64,000 bases of DNA from Spirosoma taeanense (GTDB taxonomy: Bacteria; Bacteroidota; Bacteroidia; Cytophagales; Spirosomataceae): the NCBI RefSeq assembly GCF_013127955.1, contig NZ_CP053435.1:4278001-4342000 (forward strand). Direction: 5' to 3'. The notes under the pieces were generated by a model. The model did not search any database and was not told the DNA's origin. It was given only the letters and a program-made list of their open reading frames with translations. Shown piece after piece: positions 44,199 through 53,139 of this stretch (position 1 is its first letter; each line of letters opens with the position of its first letter). A program made the position numbers and the translations under genes.

Positions 44199-44951
44199 TT
44201 ACTGAGCCAGATACCCGCCATCAACCGGGTAATACGACCCGGTTACGAACGAAGCCTTATCCGACGACAGCCAGATGACCAGTTCGGCTACTTCCTCGGC
44301 TTTGCCCAGCCGCCTAATGGGATGCATACCAATCAACTGCTGCCGGGCCTCCTCGGGCAGGGTTGACAGCAGGGGCGTGTCGATATAGCCAGGTCCAACG
44401 GCATTGATTCGAATTCCTTTCGAACCGTATTCGAGCGCTGCCGTTTGAGTCAGTCCAACCACCCCATGTTTAGCGGCCACGTAGCCCGGCGAATTGGGTG
44501 TACCGACTTGGCCAAGAATGGACGCCATGTTTACAATGGCGCCACTGCCTTGCTTTACCATCTGGGCGAGCTGGTACTTCATGCAGTAGAAAACGCTGTT
44601 CAGGTTGATATTGATGATTTTTTCCCAGCCCTCCAGGCTGTAATCGGCAGTCAGGTTTAGCTCGCCCCCAATACCGGCATTATTGCAGGCAATGTCCAGA
44701 CGGCCATACCGGTTAACCGTCTCGTTAACAAGTCGCCCGCAGTCGGCGGGGTCACCCACGTCGGCCAGGACAAAGTGACTCTGTACATCCATTCCTTTGA
44801 TTTGCTCGACGACAACTTGCCCTTTTTCAGCATCAAGATCCGATACAAGGACATTTGCGCCATGTTGCGCATATAAGAGAGCAACGGCTTTACCAATCCC
44901 CGAAGCCCCCCCGGTTACGAGCGCCGTTTTACCAGCGAGTGAGTGTTCCAT
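44199..44951 (-). CDS. Short-chain dehydrogenase/reductase (classical SDR)
   Basis: A 250-residue NAD(P)-dependent oxidoreductase. The cofactor motif is ALVTGGASGIGKAVALLYAQ (residues about 9-28), followed by a conserved Asp (SDLD) that favours NAD, CNNAGIGGEL, active-site Ser in VNMASILGQVG, the YVAAKHGVVGL Tyr-Lys pair (about residues 157-161) and INAVGPGYIDTPLL. The C-terminus (FVTGSYYPVDGGYLAQ) is standard for the family. The substrate is not predictable. Its stop is only 4 bp from the convergent ybbP stop. Confidence 0.9.
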   Translation of the reverse strand: MEHSLAGKTALVTGGASGIGKAVALLYAQHGANVLVSDLDAEKGQVVVEQIKGMDVQSHFVLADVGDPADCGRLVNETVNRYGRLDIACNNAGIGGELNLTADYSLEGWEKIININLNSVFYCMKYQLAQMVKQGSGAIVNMASILGQVGTPNSPGYVAAKHGVVGLTQTAALEYGSKGIRINAVGPGYIDTPLLSTLPEEARQQLIGMHPIRRLGKAEEVAELVIWLSSDKASFVTGSYYPVDGGYLAQ

Positions 44952-45040
44952 ACGGTTTGTTTGTTTGTCAGAGAACCTGACTACCGCAAAATAGTTGGAA
45001 ACCCGGCGGCTTATTGCTTCAGCGAGCGTATGTTTAGGGT

Positions 45041-46660
45041 ATGCATACGCCCGTTACCTCGCCGATATATTCTCTGGTCAGGACGCTATTTCTGGCCCTT
45101 ATGCCCATAATGGTGCACAGCCAGTCCACCAGACAGGCCCGAACCAGCCAGCTTACGGTCACCCTCCTTGATGCCAGTACCGACAAGCCCACGCCCACGC
45201 GCGTCCGGCTTACGCAGAATGGCCGCGTCGTGGCGAAATTACCCGCCGAAGCCGTCGCCGTGATGTACGGCCTCTGGGATCATGAAGACGGGTACGCCTA
45301 TCAGCCCGACAGTTCCTTTTACGTAGCCGGCCGTTTCCAGTTGAACCTGCCGCCTGGCCGTTACCAACTGACCCTGTCGAAGGGGAACGAGTATCTGCGC
45401 CAGGAGCACGAGTTGGTGGTAAAACAGGGAGTCCCGCTGCGAAAAACATTCCGGCTCCAGCGCTGGGTCAACATGGCCGCTAAAGGCTGGTATTCGACCG
45501 ACGGGCACATTCATCTCCGGCGGTCGCCCCGCGAGAACCCGCTCATTCTAACCTGGCTACAGGCCGAAGATGTCAACGTTGGGGCGTTGCTGCGGATGGG
45601 CGACTTCTGGGAGACGTATTACCCGCAGTATGCTTACGGCCAGAAAGGGCTTCATCAGCAGGGTAACTTTCTGCTCACCAGCGGACAGGAAGACCCACGC
45701 ACGCCCGAACTGGGCCATGCCTTCGCGCTGGGAGCCGCTGACCGCGTCCGTCGTCGGGACCGGTATTATCTCTTCGATGAAGTCTTCGATAAAATCCACC
45801 AGTTGGGCGGTCTGGTGGGTTACGCGCACCAGGCCGAAACCTTTCATGGCTATCGGGGGCTGACGCTCGACGGGCTGCGCGGCAAAGTCGACGCCCTGGA
45901 GCTGCTTCAGTTCTGCGTGGATGAACACCCACTGCACACCGAACATTACTACCACTTTCTTGACCTCGGCATTCCCCTCACCGCTACCGCCGGTTCGGAC
46001 TTTCCCTGGTGCGGCCGCGATCATGGCCACGGGCCGCCTGAGCGTTCGGCAAGGATTGGCAATGCCCGGTTTTATACCTACCTCAACGACTCGCTTACCT
46101 TCGCCAACTGGCGAAACGCGGTTCAGGCGGGTCATACGTTTGTTTCCAGTGGGCCTATTCTTGATCTGCGGGTCAACAACGCCCTACCCGGCGACCGGCT
46201 TAATCTGAAGCGGGGCAGCGGCCTAACGGCCACCGTTCACGCTTACGGTCACGCGAACCAGGTGCCGCTCGATACGCTGGAATTGATCAGTCACGGCCGG
46301 GTGATTGGCCGGGTAACGGCTCGTGAGGCCGGTCAGTCAGCAGCTCATCTAACGCTGACCGTAACACTATCGGCAGTAGAGCGCGGTCAGTGGATGGCGG
46401 CCCGCTGTACGGCAGGCCCCGGGCAGGCGGCCCACACCACGCCGGTTTACGTAACCATTGACGGCGGTGGCTTTCATAATCCCGAAACGGCCAGCCGCTA
46501 TCTCGATCTGAGCGAACAGTACCTGCGCGAGATCGAACAGGAAATCAGTAAACCCAACCCGGCCATTGAAGTGCAGGCCTGGCGGTATCAGGATGGGTTG
46601 AAAACCCGAATTGCCGAAACCCGACGCATTATTGCCGATTTACGGAAGAAACTGCGCTGA
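45041..46660 (+). CDS. Secreted CehA/McbA-family (PHP-like) metallohydrolase
   Basis: A 539-residue protein with a Sec signal peptide (ending MVHSQ). Residues about 30-135 form a beta-rich carbohydrate-binding-like domain. The PHP-type metallohydrolase begins at WYSTDGHIHLRRSP (metal His pair near residue 152), continues with LGGLVGYAHQAETFHGY and LTATAGSDFPWCGRDHGHGP (further His and Asp ligands), and ends with a beta-domain and a C-terminal coiled-coil-like helix (YLRELEQ-type, about 490-539). CehA and McbA are carbaryl hydrolases, but the family is broad, so only metal-dependent ester or phosphoester hydrolysis outside the cytoplasm can be proposed. Confidence 0.8.
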   Translation: MHTPVTSPIYSLVRTLFLALMPIMVHSQSTRQARTSQLTVTLLDASTDKPTPTRVRLTQNGRVVAKLPAEAVAVMYGLWDHEDGYAYQPDSSFYVAGRFQLNLPPGRYQLTLSKGNEYLRQEHELVVKQGVPLRKTFRLQRWVNMAAKGWYSTDGHIHLRRSPRENPLILTWLQAEDVNVGALLRMGDFWETYYPQYAYGQKGLHQQGNFLLTSGQEDPRTPELGHAFALGAADRVRRRDRYYLFDEVFDKIHQLGGLVGYAHQAETFHGYRGLTLDGLRGKVDALELLQFCVDEHPLHTEHYYHFLDLGIPLTATAGSDFPWCGRDHGHGPPERSARIGNARFYTYLNDSLTFANWRNAVQAGHTFVSSGPILDLRVNNALPGDRLNLKRGSGLTATVHAYGHANQVPLDTLELISHGRVIGRVTAREAGQSAAHLTLTVTLSAVERGQWMAARCTAGPGQAAHTTPVYVTIDGGGFHNPETASRYLDLSEQYLREIEQEISKPNPAIEVQAWRYQDGLKTRIAETRRIIADLRKKLR

Positions 46661-46795
46661 CGGGTCGGAATAGTCCGGTCGTCAATAGGGGTAACTACGC
46701 ATTTTTTAGAAACCGGGAATCCGCGCTAAAACCCCTGCGAACCGCGAGGGAACTTTGTCCCATTCAAAACCCTCAATCAAGCGTACGCGTCCGTC

Positions 46796-47485
46796 ATGGA
46801 AAAATCGTTCTGGTTCAAGTCCTGGGAGTTAGAAGGTCATTACACCAGCTTTCATCATAAAGAAGTTCACTCCTATGTTCTGAAACACCTGCCGCCGTTT
46901 GCGCTGGAAGGCAAGTCGATTTTTGTACCGCTCTGCGGCAAAAGTCTCGACATGCTGTACTTCAGTCATTTTGCCAGCCGGGTTGTTGGGGTTGAACTGG
47001 TTGAAAAAGCCATCGTTCAGTTTTTCGAAGAAAACCAGTTACCGTATGTCCAGCGGGGCAGCCGATTCACATCCGGCAACATCACCATCTTCTGCTGCGA
47101 TCTGTTCACGATGAACGCCGGGGACATCGGCCCGATTGATCTGGTCTATGACCGGGCGTCGCTGGTGGCCCTGCCGCAACCGATGCGGATGTGCTACCTG
47201 CAAACGCTCGAACGACTCATTCCCGTAGACGCTCTGCTGTTTTTAAACACGCTCGAATACGCGCCTGCCCTGCCCTCACCGCCCTTCAGTATCTCGACCG
47301 AAGAAGTAAAGGCTTATTTCCCCAACTACGTCATTGACCACGTCGAAAGCCCGACCCTGCCCAATCACGGGATGGTGCATAAGTTCAGGCTGTCGTATCT
47401 GATCGAACACGGTTTTCTGATGCGCAAGCTATATGACGCGCCAGTATATGTTGATGCTGAAGAGCTGGCCGGGATTCTGAATTAG
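46796..47485 (+). CDS. Thiopurine S-methyltransferase-like SAM methyltransferase
   Basis: A 229-residue class I methyltransferase. The TPMT-family signature is evident: FWFKSWELEGHYTSFHHKEV, SIFVPLCGKSLDMLYFSHFA (SAM-binding motif I, about residues 41-60), VVGVELVEKAIVQFFEE, then DLVYDRASLVALPQPMR (motif with the conserved Asp-Arg-Ala). Such enzymes methylate thiol, selenol or tellurite-type substrates. A detoxification role is likely but the substrate is unknown. It is transcribed alone and is convergent with the lipid A block. Confidence 0.86.
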   Translation: MEKSFWFKSWELEGHYTSFHHKEVHSYVLKHLPPFALEGKSIFVPLCGKSLDMLYFSHFASRVVGVELVEKAIVQFFEENQLPYVQRGSRFTSGNITIFCCDLFTMNAGDIGPIDLVYDRASLVALPQPMRMCYLQTLERLIPVDALLFLNTLEYAPALPSPPFSISTEEVKAYFPNYVIDHVESPTLPNHGMVHKFRLSYLIEHGFLMRKLYDAPVYVDAEELAGILN

Positions 47486-47491
47486 GAACGG

Positions 47492-48130
47492 TTATTTCCA
47501 GCGGGTTACGTCCAGCACGTTCGGACAGAAATCGTATTCGTCGGGCTGGTTGGAGCCGATTAGCAACAGCCGGGGCGGCCGGCCATCGGCTGGTTCAATC
47601 AACTGACGGACCTGCTCCTGATACCAGGCTGCGCCCTGCCGGTCCAGATTGGACGTTGGTTCATCGAGAATAACAACCGGCGCTTCGGCAAAGAAAGCTA
47701 GGCCCAGTTTGACGCGCTGCTTCATGCCCGACGAGAAATACTTGATTTCCTTATGCCGGGCGTGGGTCAGCAGCAGCCGGTCGGCCACCATGGCGGGTGT
47801 CAGACCGGCGCTGAACGGCTTGAACGTCTGGTGAAACGTCAGCAGTTCGTCGAGCGTCAGCTCTTCCACCAGTTCCAGATACGGGGCCGCGATGCAGATC
47901 TGGCGGAACCAGTCGTCCGGTTCCAATGGGCGGCCGTTCTGTTCGTAAACCAGCTTCCCCTCGGTGCTGGGCAGACTTCCGGCCAGCAGTTGCAGCAGAG
48001 TCGATTTACCACTGCCGTTAGGCCCAACAAACGTATAGCTGTTTCCGGCGGAAAGCGTTAGATCGACCCGTCTGAAAATCCATTCCTTCCGGTATTTCTT
48101 ACCGATCTGTTCCGCCCTGATTGTCACCAT
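47492..48130 (-). CDS. ABC transporter ATP-binding protein, last gene of the lipid A block
   Basis: A 212-residue single ATPase domain: Walker A GPNGSGKSTLLQLLAG (about residues 35-50), signature FSSGMKQRVKLGLAF, Walker B VVILDEPTSNLD. The signature Met in place of the usual Gly-Gln context (SSGMKQR) is common in CcmA/ABC-2-type ATPases. No permease gene is adjacent. The start lies only 10 bp after the lpxA stop on the same strand, so it is probably cotranscribed with lpxD, lpxC-fabZ and lpxA, and may power export of an envelope component with a permease encoded elsewhere. Confidence 0.87.
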   Translation of the reverse strand: MVTIRAEQIGKKYRKEWIFRRVDLTLSAGNSYTFVGPNGSGKSTLLQLLAGSLPSTEGKLVYEQNGRPLEPDDWFRQICIAAPYLELVEELTLDELLTFHQTFKPFSAGLTPAMVADRLLLTHARHKEIKYFSSGMKQRVKLGLAFFAEAPVVILDEPTSNLDRQGAAWYQEQVRQLIEPADGRPPRLLLIGSNQPDEYDFCPNVLDVTRWK

Positions 48131-48140
48131 AAAGAACGAC

Positions 48141-48935
48141 TTACTCCCGCTCCGCGCCCGACGACGGACCTTTCATAATTCCGCGCTCCGACGACCGGAT
48201 AAAGTTAACAATCTCGTCGCGCTCGTCGGAAGGGGGCAATTCAAGTTCAATCCGCGTCAGGGCTTCAGAGTTATTCAGCCCGCGCATATAGATATAGCGG
48301 TAGATTTCCTGAATCTGATTGATCTGGTGGTTATCGAACCCCCGCCGGCGCAGGCCAATGGAGTTGATGCCCGTGTACGACAGCGGTTCGCGGGCGGCCT
48401 TCGTGAACGGCGGTACATCCTTGCGAACCAGCGAGCCGCCCGAAATCATGGCGTGCGCCCCGATTTTAACCCACTGATGCACCGAACTCGATCCGCCGAT
48501 AATTGCCCAATCGCCCATGTGCACGTGGCCAGCCATCTGCACATTATTGATGACCAGACAGTTGTCGCCAATCCGGCAGTCATGCGCCACGTGGGCGTAG
48601 GCCATAATCAGGCAGCCGGCGCCTATTTCGGTTTTCCAGTGCTCTTCGGTCCCCCGGCTGATGGTCGCATACTCCCGGATGGTGGTATTGTCGCCAATGA
48701 TCGTTCGGGTGTACTCGTTCTTGAATTTCAGATCCTGCGGAGTCGATGAGATGACGGCGCCGGGATAAATCTTGCAGTTCCGACCAATGCGGGCGCCTTC
48801 ATTGATGACTGCATGCGAACCTATCCATGTCCCTTCGGCAATCTCAACGTCTTTATGAATGATGGCGAACGGTTCGACCACCACATTCTGAGCGATCTTT
48901 GCTTCGGGATGAATATACGCTAATGGTTGAATCAT
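48141..48935 (-). CDS. lpxA: UDP-N-acetylglucosamine O-acyltransferase
   Basis: LpxA transfers a 3-hydroxyacyl chain from ACP to UDP-GlcNAc, the first step of lipid A synthesis. The 264-residue protein from MIQPLAYIHPEAKIAQNVVV (ATG at 48935) consists of a left-handed beta-helix of hexapeptide repeats, with the catalytic His region MAYAHVAHDCRIGDNCLV (about residues 120-130) and NSIGLRRRGF, the family's conserved helix entry. A C-terminal helical domain follows. Eight further codons are open upstream but do not fit. It lies 94 bp after the lpxC-fabZ gene in the lipid A operon. Confidence 0.95.
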   Translation of the reverse strand: MIQPLAYIHPEAKIAQNVVVEPFAIIHKDVEIAEGTWIGSHAVINEGARIGRNCKIYPGAVISSTPQDLKFKNEYTRTIIGDNTTIREYATISRGTEEHWKTEIGAGCLIMAYAHVAHDCRIGDNCLVINNVQMAGHVHMGDWAIIGGSSSVHQWVKIGAHAMISGGSLVRKDVPPFTKAAREPLSYTGINSIGLRRRGFDNHQINQIQEIYRYIYMRGLNNSEALTRIELELPPSDERDEIVNFIRSSERGIMKGPSSGAERE

Positions 48936-49029
48936 TATGGGATTGTCATTAATGATCATTATCAGTCATTTATAGCCATTTGTTGCAACCGGGAATGACA
49001 ACGTAATGACAAAGGATGACAATAAATGA

Positions 49030-50424
49030 CTATTTTTTCTTTACCAGGCTGGCAATCATGTCGGCTTCGCAAACGAGGTTTGTGTTAACGTAGCCCCGGC
49101 CCTGCATCTTCACGATACCGCGCTTCATGGGCGAGGTAAACTCACATTTAAAGATTACCGTATCGCCGGGTAAAACGTTGCGTCGAAACCGGCAGTTTTC
49201 GATACCAATCAGGTAAGGCCAGTAATTTTCGGGGTCGGGCACGGTGCTCAGCACCAGAATTCCGCCCGTCTGGGCCATGGCTTCAAGCTGCATAACGCCC
49301 GGCATGACGGGATTTCCGGGGAAGTGGCCCGGAAAGAACGGCTCGTTCATCGTTACGTTCTTGAGACCCACCACGCTGTTCTCGTCCAGGGCAATGATTT
49401 TATCAATCATCTGGAAGGGGTAGCGGTGCGGCAGCAGCTGCGAGATGCGGTTAATATCCAGCACGGGCGGCTGCTTCGGGTCGTACTGCGGCACCTGGTT
49501 AGCCGCGTTTTTCTGAATCAGCTTCTTGATCTTCTTGGCGAAGGCTACGTTGGCCGCGTGGCCGGGCCGGGCCGCCAGAATCTGCGCTTTAATCGGTCGC
49601 CCGATCAGCGCCAGATCCCCCACCATATCGAGCAGCTTATGGCGGGCCATCTCGTTGGGGTAGTGCAGCTGCAGGTTGTTCAGGATGCCTTCCTGCTTGT
49701 TAACGCTCACCTTCGGCTTGTGCAGCAGATCAGCCAGGTAATCCAGTTCACCATCGTTCACCTCGCGGTCCACGATCACAATGGCATTGGTCAGGTCGCC
49801 CCCTTTAATCAAGTTCTGCTTATAGAGTGCTTCCAGCTCGTGCAGAAACACAAACGTCCGGCAGTTGGCAATCTGTTCGGGAAACTGACTGATATCGTTC
49901 AGGTAAGCGTGCTGGCTGCTTATAACTCGTGAGTTATAATCCACCATCACCGTCAGCCGATAATCGTTGAGCGGCAGCGCGGCCAGTTCAATATCTTTTT
50001 CCGGATTGCGGTAGTGAACGTACTCGTTCACCTCAAAATAATTACGCTGGGCATTCTGTTCTTCGATCCCGGCTTCGCGCAGGGCATCAATGAACTGAAT
50101 CGAAGACCCGTCGAGGATTGGTGGCTCGGGACCGTCCAGCTGAATCAGGATATTGTCGAGCTGCAGGCCAACCAGGGCAGCCAGCGTATGTTCGACTGTA
50201 TGGACCCGGGCTCCGCTCTGCTCAAGAGTGGTGCCCCGGGAGAGATCAACGACGTTGTCAACATCAGCATCCACGATGGGTTGGCCCGGCAGGTCAATGC
50301 GCTGAAATTTATACCCGTGATTAGTCGGGGCAGGCAGGAACGTCATCGTAGCCGAGACACCTGTATGCAGCCCTACGCCCGAAACGGAAACCGCTTTTTG
50401 AATCGTCTGTTGCTTTGTATTCAT
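49030..50424 (-). CDS. lpxC/fabZ: Bifunctional LpxC (UDP-3-O-acyl-GlcNAc deacetylase) / FabZ (3-hydroxyacyl-ACP dehydratase)
   Basis: A 464-residue fusion typical of Bacteroidota. Residues 1 to about 305 are LpxC, the zinc deacetylase that commits lipid A synthesis: KAVSVSGVGLHTG, VHTVEHTLAALVGLQLDN (zinc His), LDGSSIQFIDAL (catalytic Glu replaced by the nearby conserved Asp/Ser context), and HKLLDMVGDLALIG with the other zinc ligands. Residues about 320-464 are FabZ: LPHRYPFQMIDKII, FPGHFPGNPVMPGVMQLEAM with the catalytic His and Glu, and VLPGDTVIFKCEF. Joining both couples lipid A and fatty acid synthesis in one chain. It is flanked by lpxD and lpxA in the same operon. Confidence 0.95.
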   Translation of the reverse strand: MNTKQQTIQKAVSVSGVGLHTGVSATMTFLPAPTNHGYKFQRIDLPGQPIVDADVDNVVDLSRGTTLEQSGARVHTVEHTLAALVGLQLDNILIQLDGPEPPILDGSSIQFIDALREAGIEEQNAQRNYFEVNEYVHYRNPEKDIELAALPLNDYRLTVMVDYNSRVISSQHAYLNDISQFPEQIANCRTFVFLHELEALYKQNLIKGGDLTNAIVIVDREVNDGELDYLADLLHKPKVSVNKQEGILNNLQLHYPNEMARHKLLDMVGDLALIGRPIKAQILAARPGHAANVAFAKKIKKLIQKNAANQVPQYDPKQPPVLDINRISQLLPHRYPFQMIDKIIALDENSVVGLKNVTMNEPFFPGHFPGNPVMPGVMQLEAMAQTGGILVLSTVPDPENYWPYLIGIENCRFRRNVLPGDTVIFKCEFTSPMKRGIVKMQGRGYVNTNLVCEADMIASLVKKK

Positions 50425-50490
50425 TTACAGTGGATCTGAGGTCCGTGGTAACTGCGTTTATGTTATTGACGACGCACCGCGAACAACAAC

Positions 50491-51543
50491 CTATTTATCT
50501 TTTGTCTTTTCCAGCTCAGCGAGCCGCATCTTTTCCAGGTCCGATACCCGGCGCTCCAAGCTCGGCAGCCGCCGAAAAACAGCCAGCGAACGCATGCTCT
50601 CCGACAGATTGAAGGCAGGCGAACTGTTCAGGGAAGTGCCTTCTTCCGTCACATTCTTCCCTACCCCCGACTGCGCGCCGACCTTCGTGCCGTTGGCAAT
50701 GGTCAGGTGGCCCGCAAAGCCTACCTGACCGGCAATAACGCAGTTCTCCCCAATTTTGGTTGAACCCGAAATACCCGTCTGGGCAGCAATAACCGTGTTT
50801 TTTCCAATCTCGACATTATGACCAATCTGAATTAGGTTGTCTAGTTTAACCCCCTGTCGTATGATCGTTGAGCCCATTGTAGCGCAGTCAATCGTCGTAC
50901 TGGCACCTACATTCACAAAATCTTCGAGGATCACGTTCCCCAGTTGCGGAATCGTTTTATAGGTACCGTCGGGCTGGGGCGCAAAGCCAAACCCTTCGCT
51001 GCCGATCACCGCGTTTGGGTGAATGACGCAGTACTGGCCAATAACGCAGTTATTCAGAACGCGGGCGCCGGGATGAAGGATCGTGTTATCGCCAATGCAG
51101 ACATTATCACCGACATAGGCGTGGGGATAGATTTTGACGTTGTGACCGATGCGGCAGTTTCGCCCGATATAGGAAAAAGCGCCCCGGTACACGTGCTCGC
51201 CAAACTGACTGCCATCGCCCGCAAAGGCTGGCTGCTCAACGCCAACCCGGGTAAAATTCATGCGCTGGTAGTACTCTTCCAGCAGTCGTGTGAACGCCGA
51301 ATAGGAATTTTCTACAAAGATGAGCGCCGGCGAAACCGGTTTCTGCGGTCGGAATGACCGATTAACGATCACCGCAGAGGCCAGAGTCGTATAAAGATGC
51401 GACTCATATTTGGGGTTGGACAGAAACGAAATGTCGCCCGGGCGGCCTTCCTCTATCTTGGCTAAATTCCTGATCGCCAACGTATCGTTCCCTTCGACCT
51501 CTCCTCCCAGCAGTGCGGCAATCTGCTTGACTGTAAACTCCAT
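50491..51543 (-). CDS. lpxD: UDP-3-O-(3-hydroxyacyl)glucosamine N-acyltransferase
   Basis: LpxD adds the second acyl chain in lipid A synthesis. The 350-residue protein starts at MEFTVKQIAALLGGEVEGND (ATG at 51543; nine more codons are open upstream). The N-terminal uridine-binding domain (to about 100, ISFLSNPKYESHLYTT) is followed by hexapeptide repeats, with the catalytic His in QIGHNVEIGKN (about residue 245) and GSEGFGFAPQPDGTYKTIPQ, a diagnostic LpxD segment. The C-terminal helix (RRLPSLERRVSDLEKMRLAE) is typical. The next gene, lpxC-fabZ, begins 66 bp downstream. Confidence 0.95.
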   Translation of the reverse strand: MEFTVKQIAALLGGEVEGNDTLAIRNLAKIEEGRPGDISFLSNPKYESHLYTTLASAVIVNRSFRPQKPVSPALIFVENSYSAFTRLLEEYYQRMNFTRVGVEQPAFAGDGSQFGEHVYRGAFSYIGRNCRIGHNVKIYPHAYVGDNVCIGDNTILHPGARVLNNCVIGQYCVIHPNAVIGSEGFGFAPQPDGTYKTIPQLGNVILEDFVNVGASTTIDCATMGSTIIRQGVKLDNLIQIGHNVEIGKNTVIAAQTGISGSTKIGENCVIAGQVGFAGHLTIANGTKVGAQSGVGKNVTEEGTSLNSSPAFNLSESMRSLAVFRRLPSLERRVSDLEKMRLAELEKTKDK

Positions 51544-51693
51544 ATATGTATGACGGCCATCAAAAAACATCCGTCAGAATCAGATATTTTGGGCGCTAAG
51601 GTAGGCAACAAATTGCACTTTTCGTATAAAATCACCGGGAAATAGTCCGCCAGCTGGGTTGTTTTCTGATCCACATCCGACTAACCCGCCATC

Positions 51694-52974
51694 TTACCGG
51701 CTCGCCGACTCACCCACCGATTCCAGTTCCTTCGCCCAGCATACGTAATACCGGCGCACGATATTGGTCAGCACATGAACATTCGACAGGTCCGACGCAT
51801 CGGCGATGTCAATTACTTTCCCACTTTTCAGCTTAATATTAATGCGCTCTTTAGAGGGTAGATAAGCGGCATTGGTGGCCTGCCCTTCAACCAGGAAATA
51901 GGACAACGCTTCGTCGGGCAGCCCCGTCCGGCGCAGCTGCCGTTCGAGTTCGGTCAGGAGCTCGCCCGCAAACGGTTCCGTCGAAAGCAGGATTTTAAAC
52001 AGCCGCCGGTCGAGCAGCATCCGGCAGAGGGTCGACAGCACCCAGTCGTCCTGCAACGCCCATTGTTTGATGCACGACCAGATATCGTAGTCGTCCAGTT
52101 CAGTAAACGCGTTCAGGTACTGGCGGTCGGACCGAAAGGCATCGAACGTAACGCTCTCCCGCAGAAACAGCCGGAACGTAGCCGGAGCATACACACCGGC
52201 AGCCGACGCCCCCCCCAGGTCCCCCTCCTGCCGGATCAGGAACCTTGCCCGACGCAGGATCTGCACGAGCATGGACTCGCAGCAAATCGACGTTTTATGC
52301 AGATACACCTGCCAGTACATCAGCCGCCGGGCGTTCAGAAAGTTCTCGACGCTCAGAATCCCCTTCGCTTCGACCACCAGCTGATCGTCGGCCAGATCGA
52401 GCATTTTGATGATTCGCTCAGCGCCTATGGCACCTTCGGCTACGCCCGTGTAATAGCCGTCGCGATTCAGATAATCCATACGGTCCATATCGAGCTGACT
52501 GGAGATGAGCTGATGAAAAAAAGGTCGCTCATAACTGCCCTCAAACATCCGGATGGCCAGCGTCAGCCGCCCGTTGAACTGCTGGTTCAGTTCGTGCATG
52601 AGCAGCAGTGAAACCTGTTCGTGGTGAACATTCTCCAGCAAACAGCACTCCAGCACGTGCGAAAACGGTCCGTGACCAACGTCATGCAGCAGAATAGCAA
52701 TCTGGGCGGCTTCGCATTCGGCATCGGTAATGAAGTGACCTTTGCTCTGGAGTGTACTCATGGCCTGCCCCATCAGGTGCATAGCCCCCAGCGCGTGGTG
52801 AAACCGCGTGTGCAGCGCGCCCGGATACACGTACTCCGACAAACCTAGTTGCTTGATGCGCCGGAGCCGCTGAAAAAACGGGTGCTCAACCAGATCGTAC
52901 AGCAGCTCGGTTGGGATGGTGATGAACCCGTAGACCGGATCATTCAGGATTTTCTTCTTGTTAGGCGCTGGCAT
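51694..52974 (-). CDS. HD-domain phosphohydrolase (SAMHD1/dGTPase-like), head of the lipid A block
   Basis: A 426-residue protein from MPAPNKKKILNDPVYGFITI (ATG at 52974; 20 further codons open upstream look unnatural and Cys-rich). The HD metal site can be read as HTRFHHALGAMHL (His), ILLHDVGHGPFSHVLE (His-Asp) and SSQLDMDRMDYLNRD (Asp). This is the YdhJ/SAMHD1-type HD superfamily whose members hydrolyse dNTPs or related phosphoesters. The real substrate is unknown. It is the gene just upstream of lpxD on the same strand, about 150 bp away, an arrangement I recall as common in Bacteroidota. Confidence 0.88.
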   Translation of the reverse strand: MPAPNKKKILNDPVYGFITIPTELLYDLVEHPFFQRLRRIKQLGLSEYVYPGALHTRFHHALGAMHLMGQAMSTLQSKGHFITDAECEAAQIAILLHDVGHGPFSHVLECCLLENVHHEQVSLLLMHELNQQFNGRLTLAIRMFEGSYERPFFHQLISSQLDMDRMDYLNRDGYYTGVAEGAIGAERIIKMLDLADDQLVVEAKGILSVENFLNARRLMYWQVYLHKTSICCESMLVQILRRARFLIRQEGDLGGASAAGVYAPATFRLFLRESVTFDAFRSDRQYLNAFTELDDYDIWSCIKQWALQDDWVLSTLCRMLLDRRLFKILLSTEPFAGELLTELERQLRRTGLPDEALSYFLVEGQATNAAYLPSKERINIKLKSGKVIDIADASDLSNVHVLTNIVRRYYVCWAKELESVGESASR

Positions 52975-53063
52975 TGAGCAAATGTAGCAGACTGGATTAC
53001 AGCAGTAAACCCGATTTAACGTGAAAAATCCCACTGATACTGGATTTCTGTCCGAAAAATCTG

Positions 53064-53071
53064 TAATTTTG
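53064..53071 (+). promoter_or_regulatory. Candidate -7 box of the tRNA promoter
   Basis: TAATTTTG matches TAnnTTTG and lies 32 bp before the first base of the tRNA, giving a short 5' leader. No clear TTTG -33 box is present at the usual distance. Confidence 0.45.
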
Positions 53072-53139
53072 CATTGCTTAACCTGAGCAATCAGGCAGCA
53101 AAGGGCTTGTAACTCAGTTGGTTAGAGTGCCTGACTCAT

